DNA of 64,000 nt, taken from contig NZ_CP084296.1 in assembly GCF_020271745.1 (NCBI RefSeq), positions 2,976,001 through 3,040,000 on the forward strand. Reading direction: 5' to 3'. The notes below the pieces were generated by a model. That model was not told where the DNA came from and made no database searches. It worked only from the letters and a program-made list of their open reading frames with translations. Below are positions 28,325-37,802 of this stretch, one piece after another (positions within the stretch are counted from its first letter, which is position 1; every line of letters begins with the position of its first letter). The stretch is from Providencia alcalifaciens (lineage in GTDB: Bacteria > Pseudomonadota > Gammaproteobacteria > Enterobacterales > Enterobacteriaceae). Both the position numbers and the translations under genes were made by a program.

Positions 28325-29309
28325 ACACGTCGTCTCCACCACCAATCGCTATTTCGCCTTTTTCCATTAAGCGGCGAACAATCATCAAAATAGCCTTCTG
28401 CTCGGTTTCCACTTGTGACATACGGACTGGCGCTCGAGATTCCAGGTCGTCGCGAACAATCTCGGCTGCACGCGCCGCCATATTGTTGAGGAAATGGTCG
28501 CGTAGAGCTTGGTTGCTGCCTTTGAGAGCAATAACCAGCGAGTCGGTAGACACATCTTGCAGAATGCGCTGAATGCTGCGGTTGTCCACTTCGATAAGGT
28601 TTTCGAACAGGAACATTTCGTCGATAATGCGCTGAGCCAGCTCACCATCGTAATCACGCATAGCATCGATAACGCTTTCTTCTTGCTGATTTTTCATCAG
28701 GTTGATAATTTCTGCCGCGGTTCTTATGCCACCCATTTTGCTGCGCTTGAGGTTCTGACCGTCTAGCAGGTTGTTCAGAACTTCGGTCAGTTCAGCTAAT
28801 GCCGCTGGCTGAACGCCACCAAAGGTGGCAATACGCAGCATAATGTCGTTACGCTGACGCTCTTCGAACAGCTCTAAAACATCGGCCGCTAAGTTGCGTT
28901 TTAAGTGAACCAAAATCGTGGCGATGATCTGTGGATGCTCGTCGCGAATAATATCGGCAACCGTTTGTGGTTCCATATAGTTGAGGCTTTCGATACCAGA
29001 GGTGGTCTCTTGTTTCTCGAAAATATCTTCCAACAGGCTGGCTGCACGCTCTTCCCCAAGGGCTTTGACCAATACCGAACGCAGGTAGTCGTTGGTGTTG
29101 ATATTTAAGGCGGCAAACTGAATTGCCGACTCTTCAAACTCAGTGAGTACTTCCGCCAGTTCGTTGTTGGAGATTTGGCGCATGTTGGACACTGCCATAC
29201 TCAACTGCTGAACTTCTTTGGGATTCAGGTGCTTAAACACTTCCGCTGCCTGATCTTCGCCGAGTGTCATTAACATTACGGCGCTTTTTTCTGTTCCAGT
29301 TAAATTCAT
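28317..29309 (-). CDS. fliG: FliG, flagellar motor switch protein
   Basis: FliG couples stator torque to the rotor and sets rotation direction. ATG 29309 ([14 protein letters not shown]) overlaps the fliF stop and gives 330 residues as in E. coli; the in-frame ATG at 29327 is unlikely. Conserved blocks include the [15 protein letters not shown] middle domain and the C-terminal charged torque helix region ([20 protein letters not shown]). Confidence 0.97.
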   Translation of the reverse strand: MNLTGTEKSAVMLMTLGEDQAAEVFKHLNPKEVQQLSMAVSNMRQISNNELAEVLTEFEESAIQFAALNINTNDYLRSVLVKALGEERAASLLEDIFEKQETTSGIESLNYMEPQTVADIIRDEHPQIIATILVHLKRNLAADVLELFEERQRNDIMLRIATFGGVQPAALAELTEVLNNLLDGQNLKRSKMGGIRTAAEIINLMKNQQEESVIDAMRDYDGELAQRIIDEMFLFENLIEVDNRSIQRILQDVSTDSLVIALKGSNQALRDHFLNNMAARAAEIVRDDLESRAPVRMSQVETEQKAILMIVRRLMEKGEIAIGGGDDVYV

Positions 29310-31000
29310 TGGGATTTTCCTAACCACTGACGGATAACCATTGCCACGACTTGTGGGTCTTTCTCTGCCATTTCACGAATACGCTGGCTTTGAATTTCAG
29401 CGCTAACACGTTGGCGAGTAAGACGGCGACGGGTTTTCTCGTCCATATCTTCACTAATTTCTTCTTCCACCACGAACGGCGCTTTGACTTGAGATGCATT
29501 AGCAAGGGACATTTCAGCGTCGATTTGCGCTTGTTGGGTTTTACGGTATTTCACCCACTGAGGTTTGATACCGAAGCGCCACATAAACCAAGTAATCAAC
29601 GCGATAAGTAAGATTTTGCCGTAATCTAAGGCTTGACCAATCACCTGTGGGTTATTCAATAACGATGGCTCTTCAACCACTGGCGTATCGTCAGTAAATA
29701 AGGAGTTGGTAATATTGATGGAGTCACCACGCTGCGCGGAATAGCCCATCGCTTCACGGGTTAATGCATCAATTTGTTGCAACATTTCCGGTGGGAGCGG
29801 CTTCATTTCTGGGCCTTTCTCACCTTCTTGGGATTGGTAATTGACGATCACCGCAACAGACAGCCGATCAACAACACCAATTTGGCGCTGTGTGTGACTG
29901 ATTTTGCGATCCACTTCGTAGTTTGTGGTTTCATCACGCTGAGTATTGAGGGCGCCATTACGGGTATTCTCTGCGTTTTTCCCATCAGTGCTTTCTTTAT
30001 TATTAGCATCAATAGGTGCGCTTGGTGCACTCACGGGTTGGTTAGATAAGGCACCTGGTACGCCACTTGGACCCCCGTTGCTGTTTTGCTGGCTTTCGCT
30101 GTTCTGGCGAGAACGAACCGCGGCCGCATCGGGTGTTTGGTTTGGCTTGTACTCTTCGGAAGTCTGCTCTACTTTTGAAAAATCCATTTGTGCGGTGACT
30201 TGCGCATGAATATTGGCACGACCGACTAATGGGGACAGAATATTTTCAATGCGCTCTTTAAGATGGGCTTCCATCTCTTTGGTCATTTTGATTTGTGCGC
30301 TATTGGCAGATTGCTGGCTGTTGTCGTTATTGGTTAGCAGGCGACCCGTTTGGTCAACAATAATCACATTGGCGGCGGTTAAGCCAGTTACGCTGCTTGA
30401 AACCATATGAACGATAGCGCTAATTTGCCCTTCATCTAACATTCTGCCCGGCAATAAACCGACAGTGACCGAGGCGGTCGGCAATTTTTGTTCGCGGACA
30501 AATAAGGTTGGTTTAGGGATAGCCAAATGGACTCGCGCGCTTTGAACTGGGCTGAGGGATTCGATGGTACGAGATAACTCACCTTCAAGGGCGCGCTGAT
30601 AGTTGATTTGTTCGCTAAATTGGCTGATACCAAATTGTTCTTTATCAAGCAGTTCAAAACCGGTATTGCCACCTTTCGGTAGACCTGATTGCGCCAGTTT
30701 CAAACGTAATTCATGGACTTTATCAGCAGGCACAAGAATAGCGCTGCCGTTATCCGCGATTTGATAAGGGACGTTCATCTGGGTCAATTGACCGACAATA
30801 TCGCCACCATCTTTTGCACTCAGGTTACTCAGCAGCACGCGATAGTCAGGGCTACGGAACCAGAGGAGCAGGGCGACAATAATAGATATCGCAGCAGCAC
30901 CGGCAATAATTAATGGTATTTTCGGGTCGGCTTTGATGCTTTCGATCAGTGAGGCAAAACCTTTTTTGGCCTCCCCCGTATCTTTAGATGCGGTACTCAT
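29306..31000 (-). CDS. fliF: FliF, MS-ring protein
   Basis: FliF forms the membrane MS ring on which the basal body is built. The 564-residue protein has two membrane segments, near residues 30-48 ([20 protein letters not shown]) and about 447-465 ([15 protein letters not shown]). Ring-building motifs lie between them ([40 protein letters not shown]) together with a long polar Asn/Gln/Ser-rich periplasmic insert. It is first in the fliFGHIJK operon, divergent from fliE. Confidence 0.97.
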   Translation of the reverse strand: MSTASKDTGEAKKGFASLIESIKADPKIPLIIAGAAAISIIVALLLWFRSPDYRVLLSNLSAKDGGDIVGQLTQMNVPYQIADNGSAILVPADKVHELRLKLAQSGLPKGGNTGFELLDKEQFGISQFSEQINYQRALEGELSRTIESLSPVQSARVHLAIPKPTLFVREQKLPTASVTVGLLPGRMLDEGQISAIVHMVSSSVTGLTAANVIIVDQTGRLLTNNDNSQQSANSAQIKMTKEMEAHLKERIENILSPLVGRANIHAQVTAQMDFSKVEQTSEEYKPNQTPDAAAVRSRQNSESQQNSNGGPSGVPGALSNQPVSAPSAPIDANNKESTDGKNAENTRNGALNTQRDETTNYEVDRKISHTQRQIGVVDRLSVAVIVNYQSQEGEKGPEMKPLPPEMLQQIDALTREAMGYSAQRGDSINITNSLFTDDTPVVEEPSLLNNPQVIGQALDYGKILLIALITWFMWRFGIKPQWVKYRKTQQAQIDAEMSLANASQVKAPFVVEEEISEDMDEKTRRRLTRQRVSAEIQSQRIREMAEKDPQVVAMVIRQWLGKSQ

Positions 31001-31260
31001 AAATATTCCCTGCTATGCAAACTAAACGGATGAATATACGTTTGGTGAAACAATCTTATTTCCCTCTTCGTAACCTCATTTTTTTACGCTGCTATTATTT
31101 ATTGTCTTGATGCAATCTAATGACGGAATCAGCCTATAATTTTGGTGTTATTTATCGGCTTCAAGTAAAAAACGGTGTGGTAGGGTAGGCAAACTAAAAT
31201 TCATGATGGCAATTTTTTGCTCAATTTACCGAAAAACTGAGATTAACCGAAGAGAACAGA

Positions 31261-31572
31261 ATGACGATTCAAGCGATTGAAGGGGTGGTTTCCCAATTAA
31301 ATGTGGTAGCAACTCAAGCGGCACATAACACTAAACCCGTTGTAGAGCCAGTGGGTTTTGCCGATCATTTAGTGGCATCCGTGAACCAAATCAATGAAAC
31401 CCGTGTGCAATCTACGCAAAAAGTGCAGGATTTCACCCTCGGCAAACCGGATGTTTCATTAAATGATGTGATGGTGAATATGCAAAAATCCAGCTTAAGC
31501 CTGCAAATGGGCATTCAGGTGCGTAATAAACTGGTGGCAGCGTATCAAGAAATCATGTCAATGCCCGTGTGA
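31261..31572 (+). CDS. fliE: FliE, MS-ring to rod junction protein
   Basis: FliE connects the MS ring and the rod and is an early export substrate. The 103-residue product ends in the typical helix VNMQKSSLSLQMGIQVRNKL and the conserved AYQEIMSMPV. It is transcribed alone and divergently from fliF, across a 260-base intergenic region with no recognised promoter consensus. An AAGAG site precedes the ATG and a terminator follows. Confidence 0.95.
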   Translation: MTIQAIEGVVSQLNVVATQAAHNTKPVVEPVGFADHLVASVNQINETRVQSTQKVQDFTLGKPDVSLNDVMVNMQKSSLSLQMGIQVRNKLVAAYQEIMSMPV

Positions 31573-31604
31573 TTACCATTCTCTAATACTTATGTATTGC
31601 TACG

Positions 31605-31632
31605 AAACGCAGGTAATCCTGCGTTTTTTATT
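31605..31632 (+). terminator. Rho-independent terminator after fliE
   Basis: AACGCAGG (31606-31613) and CCTGCGTT (31618-31625) form a stem with a TAAT loop, followed by TTTTTATT. Confidence 0.85.
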
Positions 31633-31788
31633 GGCTTTTAAATTGTGAAACATGCATCAATAAATAAGTTAATCTCTTATATTTTCCTTTACTATTTTAA
31701 ATATATCCATCTCTCTATTAATATAGGGCAAATAGGTAATACACTAAATCAGCATTTATTTTATGAACTCAATAATGGTGAATGTTTT

Positions 31789-32205
31789 ATGAATGGCGAT
31801 ATTAGTGAAAGTCACGAGCGGAATAGTTTTATTAATAAAAGAGAATATGAAAGTGTCATTAAAAAAGGTGCGTTTTTTATATTAAACAGTAGTGGTGAAA
31901 CCATTAATTCTATTGTTGTAAGTTATTATTCTGGGTTGAAAGGAAATAAAACGACACAACGAATTAACAAGCTAGAGCATTTAGAAATGGCAGAGTCTGG
32001 ATGTGAATTTACGTACACTGTAATGGCGTGGAGTCATACGGACTATTGGGATGTTGATTTTAAAATATCAACAGGAAAAATCATATCTTATAGAAAACAA
32101 GCCTGTAATATCCGGCATTGGGATAATGGTATTGTGATTATTAATATAGTTAAGAATTTTAAATTGCTTATAAAATTTTCGAATTCAGGTGGTTGCCATA
32201 GTTAA
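31789..32205 (+). CDS. Unknown AT-rich accessory protein, paralog of the next gene
   Basis: No firm family is recognised. ATG 31789 gives 138 residues, matching the 137-residue neighbour; the open frame extends upstream to 31645, but that part is poorly protein-like. Shared blocks with the neighbour are FILNSSGETINSIVVSYYSG versus YVMNCSLQELQSVSVTHSTD, WSHTDYWDVDF versus LSHFDYWTVEI, and a C-terminal sGGC versus sTGC motif. No signal peptide is visible. The pattern (beta-rich, N-terminal N-S/T-G, central DYW, final SGC) recalls PUD1/2- or aegerolysin-like beta-sandwich proteins, but this is only a guess. Composition is clearly more AT-rich than the fli genes, suggesting horizontal acquisition. 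Confidence 0.65.
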   Translation: MNGDISESHERNSFINKREYESVIKKGAFFILNSSGETINSIVVSYYSGLKGNKTTQRINKLEHLEMAESGCEFTYTVMAWSHTDYWDVDFKISTGKIISYRKQACNIRHWDNGIVIINIVKNFKLLIKFSNSGGCHS

Positions 32206-32229
32206 TTTTTCAATAAAGATTGGAGACAA

Positions 32230-32643
32230 ATGGATAACGTAATAGAAAAAGCGATTTCAACTAACCATACTGGTTATTTTTATGTGATGAACTGCTCTTT
32301 ACAGGAGCTACAATCTGTTAGTGTCACACATTCTACAGATTATCCTCATAGCATGCTTCATATTACTGCTGATTACAGTAACCTAAAAAATATGAACACA
32401 ACTAAATTGGGATATTCATTTCCATATGAAACAGGCTTTTTATCCCACTTTGATTACTGGACTGTTGAGATAGAAACAGCATCTGGATACAAATATAAAA
32501 CTAATGATTATTTTCTTTGTAACCTGAGTTACGACGATGATGGTTTTGTGTATATGGCTATTCTTCCTGATTTATCAGTTCATACTATTTTTTCTTATTC
32601 AACAGGATGTGTGAATCATTTAATAAATAATTTTTCTAAATAA
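32230..32643 (+). CDS. Unknown accessory protein, second paralog
   Basis: This 137-residue protein is a diverged copy of the preceding gene, aligning over nearly its whole length (see the DYW and TGC motifs). It has a good GGAG ribosome site and a 24-base gap to the first paralog, so the two are probably cotranscribed and may form a hetero-oligomer. It has no signal peptide or membrane segment. The third gene, 10 bases further on, encodes a secreted protein. Function is unknown; a beta-sandwich fold like PUD/aegerolysin is a speculative possibility. Confidence 0.7.
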   Translation: MDNVIEKAISTNHTGYFYVMNCSLQELQSVSVTHSTDYPHSMLHITADYSNLKNMNTTKLGYSFPYETGFLSHFDYWTVEIETASGYKYKTNDYFLCNLSYDDDGFVYMAILPDLSVHTIFSYSTGCVNHLINNFSK

Positions 32644-32653
32644 GGTTTATGCA

Positions 32654-33013
32654 ATGAATAAAAAAATAATTTTACTAAGTTGTATGTTGTTATCAAGTTT
32701 ATCCATGGCGGAAAAAATTAATATTAATAGGGCATTTTCAGATAATTGTAATACCTACATCAATAAAGAAAAAAGAATTTCGACTATCACATTAGGTGAA
32801 CAAGATGTATTTAACAAAAGAGCATTTTTCACAATAACTCTACGTGATGGTGATTCAGACACAAAAGAAATATCTATATTGGAATCGGTTGGGAACGAGT
32901 ATGGTAGAGCAATGTTCCAGCTGATGAACACTGCATATTTATCAAATTCAAATATTAAAATAACGCGTTGTGAACTCAATAAAATTGCAGGTGCTTCAAT
33001 AGCCTATAAATAA
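32654..33013 (+). CDS. Small secreted protein of unknown function
   Basis: The 119-residue product starts with a clear signal peptide (MNKKIILLSCMLLSSLSMA, cleavage near residue 19). The mature chain of about 100 residues has two cysteines (SDNCNTY and ITRCELN) that could pair. The C-terminal pattern (AMFQLMNTAYLSNSNIKITR before C) resembles small oligomeric OB-fold secreted proteins such as the binding subunits of subtilase-type AB5 toxins, but no A subunit is present. The assignment is tentative. It forms an operon-like unit with the two paralogs upstream and ends at a terminator. Confidence 0.7.
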   Translation: MNKKIILLSCMLLSSLSMAEKININRAFSDNCNTYINKEKRISTITLGEQDVFNKRAFFTITLRDGDSDTKEISILESVGNEYGRAMFQLMNTAYLSNSNIKITRCELNKIAGASIAYK

Positions 33014-33036
33014 AAAATCAGTTGTTTTGATAGCTA

Positions 33037-33062
33037 GAGGGTAATCAATACCCTCATTTTTT
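33037..33062 (+). terminator. Rho-independent terminator after the secreted-protein gene
   Basis: GAGGGTA (33037-33043) pairs with TACCCTC (33049-33055), followed by ATTTTTTAT. Confidence 0.8.
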
Positions 33063-33110
33063 ATAATTCTTTTAGATCTTCCTGATATAAAAATATATTT
33101 ACTTTATACA

Positions 33111-33575
33111 TCAGGAAGTACTATCCAGTTTTTTGACTAACCAGAGACCACTTTGTTTCATTGCGTAGCCAAATAAAACGCCGACAATAAGCGATGGGAT
33201 AGTCAGTTGCCAATTGCCTTGCGCTGCAAAGGTTGCACAGGCGCCGATAAAGGTTCCTGGAATATAGGCCAGCCACGATTTTTGGGCTTGAAAGCACATG
33301 ATAAAAGCGATAATCGTGGTCACAAAGTAGCCTGAAAAATTAGGTAGGTCATGGGTGAGCTTATCGCTATGAATAATGACTAATCCCCAAACAACACCAC
33401 TTAAAGCCGTCAGTGCAGTGACAAGCAATCCCTTTATCCCTTCTTTGGGATAAGCAAAATAAGCCGTGCAGCCTAAAAAGCCTGCCCAACTGATCAAGCC
33501 AAAGAGATCAGCAACCCATGCCCATAACCCAGAAAGAATTGCAGTCGTTAATGATAGAGAAAAAAGTAGTTTCAC
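33111..33575 (-). CDS. DUF1097 inner-membrane protein, YcdZ-like
   Basis: The 154-residue hydrophobic protein has about five membrane segments (for example ISWAGFLGCTAYFAYP and LLVTALTALSGVVWGLVIIH). It resembles the DUF1097/YcdZ family of small inner-membrane proteins, whose function is not established. It appears monocistronic and convergent with the preceding three-gene unit. Confidence 0.75.
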   Translation of the reverse strand: MKLLFSLSLTTAILSGLWAWVADLFGLISWAGFLGCTAYFAYPKEGIKGLLVTALTALSGVVWGLVIIHSDKLTHDLPNFSGYFVTTIIAFIMCFQAQKSWLAYIPGTFIGACATFAAQGNWQLTIPSLIVGVLFGYAMKQSGLWLVKKLDSTS

Positions 33576-33771
33576 AATGCGTACTTCATGAATAAGTTAA
33601 GATAACAAATTTGAGAAAGCTGAGCATTGTATAGAGGGATTTTAATTGTTGCAATTAAATGATGGATAATCATTGTGGAGAAAAGACATAATGTATAAGT
33701 TAAAAGTGCTATGGATGATTTGAAATCAATTTTAGAAAATTGAATAGATATATTGATAATTAATCGTTAAA

Positions 33772-33803
33772 TAAAAATTAGCATCAATTTACATTGATGC
33801 TAA
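33772..33803 (-). terminator. Rho-independent terminator after the trimeric autotransporter gene
   Basis: On the minus strand TTAGCATCAAT (33803-33793) pairs with ATTGATGCTAA (33788-33778) and is followed by TTTTTAT. Confidence 0.8.
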
Positions 33804-33844
33804 TAAATATGGCAAGAAGAATAAAGATAATTATTGTATGGAAA

Positions 33845-35032
33845 TCACCAACCGTAAGCAATACCTGCGCCAATAACTGCGCTATCAGAATTATTCCAAG
33901 AAATAGAGCTACGAACGTTTAAATTTTGTTTGATTTGATATTGAGCGCCCGCGGCAATGGCTTTACCATTCTTAAAGTTACCTGCGCCTAAACCCATACT
34001 AAAACGGTTGCCGGTAATATAGGGAATATTGCTCATTGCAGCAACAGAGGCAATACCTGCATTGGCATCACGAGCAGTTTGGTTGATTTTACTTTCCATT
34101 CTTTCAAATCTAGAATCAATTTGCTTAAAGTGTTGAGTATGTAATTTGTCTTGTTTATCGAGTTTATCAAAACGATCAATATTCAGCATTTGCTGATTAC
34201 GTAAAATTAAATCAGCATGAGCTTTGCTATTTACTTCTGCTTCTTCAATATTCTGAAGGGTTGCTGTATTGCTCTCTTGGATTTCTTTATCGAGTTTCTT
34301 TATTTCTGCATTAAGTCGTTTGGTTTCTTCAAGGTTTTTTTCACTGACATCATTAATTAGAGAGTTCATAACCACTTCACTATTAAATAATTCTTTGTCA
34401 GTATATTTTTTGCTTTTTATTTCATTGTTTTTAATATTCCCCTCAAGTACAGAGACGGAATTTTCTAATTCCTTAATGGAATCAAGTGTTTTCATTTGAT
34501 TTTCAAGGTTTATTTTTTCATTGATGCTACTAGTATTATTTAAATCAGAAATTGATATGTTTAACATATTAATTTCATCAGTGTTATTTCTAACTCTTTC
34601 ATCGAGAGAATTTGAGTTGCTTTGTAAGAATATGGGTGGATTATTATCCGGCGATATTGGTGGATAGTATAATTGGCCAATTGGCGAGCCAGCGTGAGAG
34701 TAGGGAGGAGATGGAGGGGTAGAGACGGGTAATGTTGAGGTAGGTGAACGACTTGGTGTTTGTGGTGCTGACTGTTGCATCATTGGCGATAAGCTTTCTG
34801 CAGCAAAGGTGCTGATGTCAATGATAGGGGCCATTTCCTCAACGATATTGGCATATTTTTTTATTTTAGCTTTTTGAATATCGATGATATTTCGATTATC
34901 TTCATGCCGGTGTTCTGGATAATCATAAGGTGCATTAATCGCATCTTGATAACCAGTTAAAGCAAGGGATTGAGAAGATAAGGACGTGAGGATAACCATA
35001 CTTAAAGTACTTAATAGTAATTTATTTTTCAT
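33845..35032 (-). CDS. Short YadA-type trimeric autotransporter
   Basis: The 395-residue product has a signal peptide (to about residue 24, SLSSQSLA) and a Pro/Ser/Thr-rich segment (about residues 88-140, SRSPTSTLPVSTPPSPPYSH). A long charged coiled-coil stalk runs from about 140 to 320. The C-terminal YadA anchor (NRFSMGLGAGNFKNGKAIAA to the final aromatic GIAYGW) trimerises in the outer membrane as a beta barrel. No YadA-like beta-roll head repeats are visible, so the proline-rich part may take the head's place. It probably functions in adhesion, autoaggregation or serum factor binding. Confidence 0.88.
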   Translation of the reverse strand: MKNKLLLSTLSMVILTSLSSQSLALTGYQDAINAPYDYPEHRHEDNRNIIDIQKAKIKKYANIVEEMAPIIDISTFAAESLSPMMQQSAPQTPSRSPTSTLPVSTPPSPPYSHAGSPIGQLYYPPISPDNNPPIFLQSNSNSLDERVRNNTDEINMLNISISDLNNTSSINEKINLENQMKTLDSIKELENSVSVLEGNIKNNEIKSKKYTDKELFNSEVVMNSLINDVSEKNLEETKRLNAEIKKLDKEIQESNTATLQNIEEAEVNSKAHADLILRNQQMLNIDRFDKLDKQDKLHTQHFKQIDSRFERMESKINQTARDANAGIASVAAMSNIPYITGNRFSMGLGAGNFKNGKAIAAGAQYQIKQNLNVRSSISWNNSDSAVIGAGIAYGW

Positions 35033-35278
35033 AACGAAATTTCCATATAACGAATAAAAATCAGAAAGGAATAATTGAGGTAAATTATTCTTAAGAAAAA
35101 ACGTTGAAATAATAATTTGGATGTTTTAAAAAATAAAATCCGTTTTTATTTTTAATTAACTCGGGAAAATCGTGTTGGATGAAGATTAATACAATGGGAT
35201 TGATGAGGGGAATAAAGTGTAATGCTTAGATGTTTTAAAGCAATTTAAAGATTAATTTTTACTAGGCTAATAATTTAG

Positions 35279-35306
35279 AAAAAGGGGAATATTAAATACA
35301 TTCCCC
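35279..35306 (-). terminator. Rho-independent terminator after the DUF4822-like gene
   Basis: On the minus strand GGGGAAT (35306-35300) pairs with ATTCCCC (35290-35284) and runs into TTTTTC. Confidence 0.8.
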
Positions 35307-35320
35307 AATCATGGTATAAA

Positions 35321-35803
35321 CTATTTTTTCACTTTATGGACGATATCAAAATATTTGGTTTTATCATCCTGTGATGGGTAGATGCGGTAAGTATACTCGT
35401 CCGGTGTCACAGTCACGTTTTCAACCACACGAGTAAACAGCACTTCACCTTTGTCATCTTTGGCTGTTAATGAACGGGTTTTACCATCTTCGCTGAATGA
35501 CCAATCACCCTGCATTTTAGGCGCACCCTCAAGGGTTAGCATCTTAAACGTGCCATCAGGGTAATACTCTGCAAGCCCAAAGAAGTTTGCCACTTGTTTA
35601 TCTGTTGCAGGCACCTCTTTTTTATCTTGATCGACAGCTTGAGTAGTTACCCAGACTTTATCAATCATAATTTCTTCATAGGCATTGGCTTTTTTCGCGC
35701 TAACGGCTTGCTTTGCAACAGGTGCCGTTGAGTTAGCTTGAGCCGTAAAAGCAGCAGTGGTGGACATCACAATCAGGGCGGCAATAATCGGTTTTAATTT
35801 CAT
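35321..35803 (-). CDS. Secreted DUF4822-like protein
   Basis: ATG 35803 is chosen for its GGAG ribosome site and the signal peptide that follows (MKLKPIIAALIVMSTTAAFT, cleaved near AQA). It gives 160 residues; an open frame continues upstream to 35863 but adds a second hydrophobic stretch that fits less well. The mature domain (VANFFGLAEYYPDGTFKMLT, GDWSFSEDGKTRSLTAKDD) follows the pattern of the DUF4822 family seen in small exported lipocalin-like proteins. Its role is unknown. The 504 bases upstream of the next gene (35864-36367) are AT-rich with nothing else recognised. Confidence 0.65.
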   Translation of the reverse strand: MKLKPIIAALIVMSTTAAFTAQANSTAPVAKQAVSAKKANAYEEIMIDKVWVTTQAVDQDKKEVPATDKQVANFFGLAEYYPDGTFKMLTLEGAPKMQGDWSFSEDGKTRSLTAKDDKGEVLFTRVVENVTVTPDEYTYRIYPSQDDKTKYFDIVHKVKK

Positions 35804-36367
35804 AAGAACTCCATTTATTAAGATTAGAAATGTGAGTAACAAAATCGAACAGGTCTTCATCATTAATTAAACAGCGAACAAAGCAAAGATAAGAATTATG
35901 ATTAAGTATTAAAAACGTAAGCTTACGTTGGGTTATGTATTTAAAGAAAAGAAGGTATCAGCAAACAAAACTCGGCTTATCCCATGTAATTTTTCTGTTA
36001 AAAACAGTATTAAATAGAAAGTCGAAATAAAATTATAGCTAAGCTATCTAATCAGTGTTAATTCAGATTTATATTTTGGTCGGTTTTCCATGAAAAATTT
36101 ACAAATACTATTTTTTGCGGATTGTCCGATTTCGATAAAATGTGTTGGGTTTTGCCTGTAGACAGGGGTTATACGGAGAATTTTCTGGTGATTTCAGATG
36201 TATTTTGTCTTAGATCATGTTATTTTTCTGTGAAATTTTCATCTCCAAGCCACTTTGCCATTTTTTGCATCTTTTGTGGGTAAAAAAAGGACGATACTTT
36301 AATACATAAATTTGTATGAAAGAGCATGGGCTTGAGTAAAAGTAATTGAATCAACAGGACTTTAGCT

Positions 36368-36874
36368 ATGGCAGTAAGAGAAATTATTGAAATTCCAGAT
36401 GAAAGATTGCGTATTCAGTGCAGTCCCGTTACGGATTTCGCAGCAGTACAAACATTGGTCGATGACTTAATTGAAACCATGTACAGCACTGATAATGGTA
36501 TCGGGTTGGCGGCAACGCAAATCGCCGAAACCAAAGCCATTATGGTGATTGATATTTCAGAAGAACGTAATGAGCCAATGGTATTTATCAACCCTGAAAT
36601 TATTGAGAGCGAAGGGGAGACAAGCTATCAAGAGGGGTGTTTATCCGTACCGGATGTTTATGCGGATGTGCCACGCTTTTTGCGTGTGAAGGTGAAGGCG
36701 TTTGACCGTGACGGCAAGGAGTTTGTTGTCGACAGTGACGAGTTTTTAGCGATTGTCATGCAACATGAAATTGACCATTTAAACGGTAAAGTGTTCATCG
36801 ACCACTTATCCACGTTAAAGCGCAATATGTTGTTGAAAAAGCTTAAAAAGCAGCAGAGATTAAAACAGCAGTAA
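36368..36874 (+). CDS. def: Peptide deformylase, stand-alone copy
   Basis: The enzyme removes the formyl group from nascent N-terminal Met. The 168-residue product has all three motifs: GIGLAATQ (44-51), EGCLS (89-93, metal ligand Cys91) and HEIDH (133-137, metal ligands His133/His137). ACAGGAC precedes the ATG. The housekeeping copy normally pairs with fmt; this one stands alone next to fliDST after a long AT-rich upstream region, so it is probably an additional paralog. Confidence 0.93.
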   Translation: MAVREIIEIPDERLRIQCSPVTDFAAVQTLVDDLIETMYSTDNGIGLAATQIAETKAIMVIDISEERNEPMVFINPEIIESEGETSYQEGCLSVPDVYADVPRFLRVKVKAFDRDGKEFVVDSDEFLAIVMQHEIDHLNGKVFIDHLSTLKRNMLLKKLKKQQRLKQQ

Positions 36875-36991
36875 AAATTAAAGTAACAGCATTTCCCGTC
36901 TATTTTACGGCTTCCCGAGACCCAACAAGTGTGATTCGGGGAGCTGCTATTGTGTTCTTGGTGCCAATTGAGTTGTCCTATTAAGTTAAGC

Positions 36992-37010
36992 GTCAGGTGA
37001 ACTGCCTGAC
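36992..37010. terminator. Inverted repeat between convergent def and fliT
   Basis: GTCAGG (36992-36997) and CCTGAC (37005-37010) form a short hairpin between convergent genes. There is no strong T-tract on either side, so bidirectional terminator function is only probable. Confidence 0.4.
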
Positions 37011-37020
37011 ACTTTACCGT

Positions 37021-37410
37021 TTACTCGAGAAGTTTAATAACCCTTGGAGCATCGGGTTGATCAAATTGGCCGTAGCTATTATTCAATACCTTTTGTTGGT
37101 CGAGCTGTTTGATTTCTTTACTTAAAAAATTCAAATGATTTTGTAAGTGTTCTTTTGTCACTCGTTCGTTTTCAATGATCTGGTGTAGTAACTGCACAAA
37201 GTCGTCAGTAATAGGTTGTTCCTGCTCATATTCTTGAGTCAGAGCCGTTAAATTCTCAACGGCAAGGACATATTCAGTTTCTCGGGAGATTAATGACTCC
37301 CATTCCCCTGATTGTGCGAGCGAAACTAAGTTTTCACTTAATATTAAGACATTACGATATATTTCAAGTAAATAGAGAGGATTTTTATTGTCCACCTGGT
37401 TATCTTTCAT
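37021..37410 (-). CDS. fliT: FliT, flagellar chaperone for FliD
   Basis: FliT is the cytosolic chaperone of the filament cap protein and, in enterics, an anti-FlhDC factor. ATG 37410 (MKDNQVDNK) overlaps the fliS stop and gives 129 residues, close to the family's usual 120; an ATG two codons upstream is also possible. The product is helical, with the segment YRNVLILSENLVSLAQSGEW typical of FliT. Sequence identity is weak, so the call leans on fliD-S-T order. Confidence 0.85.
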   Translation of the reverse strand: MKDNQVDNKNPLYLLEIYRNVLILSENLVSLAQSGEWESLISRETEYVLAVENLTALTQEYEQEQPITDDFVQLLHQIIENERVTKEHLQNHLNFLSKEIKQLDQQKVLNNSYGQFDQPDAPRVIKLLE

Positions 37411-37798
37411 CCACATTTGCACCGATTTGTTGCCATGCAGAGGCGATATCGGAGAGTAATTGGTAAACTTCTTGGACATAAGTCACGTTGTTTTCTATGT
37501 TGGCGCGGAGCAATTGCCGCGTCATGTATTCATACAAACTTGCTAAATTTTCAGCAAGTTCGCCACCAGCCTCGTAATTTAGCGATTGTTTTAATCCCGT
37601 GTCAATGATGTCGATTGCTTTTGAGATTTCTTTACCCTTTTCAGCAATGTTTCCCTGCTCCATAAAAATCTCTCCCCGTTTAAGGGCACTTAAGGCCCCT
37701 TTAAACAGGATTTGGATCAGTTGATACGGGGTCGCATTGGCGATTTCACTCTCCAAACTGACCTGCTGATAGGCTTGATTAGCTTTACGTTGATACAT
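37400..37798 (-). CDS. fliS: FliS, flagellin export chaperone
   Basis: FliS binds the C-terminal helix of flagellin and prevents premature polymerisation. The 132-residue helical product starts MYQRKANQAYQQVSLESEIA and contains ATPYQLIQILFKGALSALKR and the family segment ENLASLYEYMTRQLLRANIE. It lies 4 bases after fliD and overlaps fliT. Confidence 0.95.
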   Translation of the reverse strand: MYQRKANQAYQQVSLESEIANATPYQLIQILFKGALSALKRGEIFMEQGNIAEKGKEISKAIDIIDTGLKQSLNYEAGGELAENLASLYEYMTRQLLRANIENNVTYVQEVYQLLSDIASAWQQIGANVDER

Positions 37799-37802
37799 GC
37801 GG

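Noticed and set aside
31645-31788. N-terminal 48-codon extension of the first paralog
   Set aside because: Starting at ATG 31789 gives the same length as the neighbouring paralog, and the extension has no counterpart there.
32654-33013. AB5 toxin locus
   Set aside because: Only a weak C-terminal pattern resembles a binding subunit; no catalytic A subunit or protease is encoded nearby.
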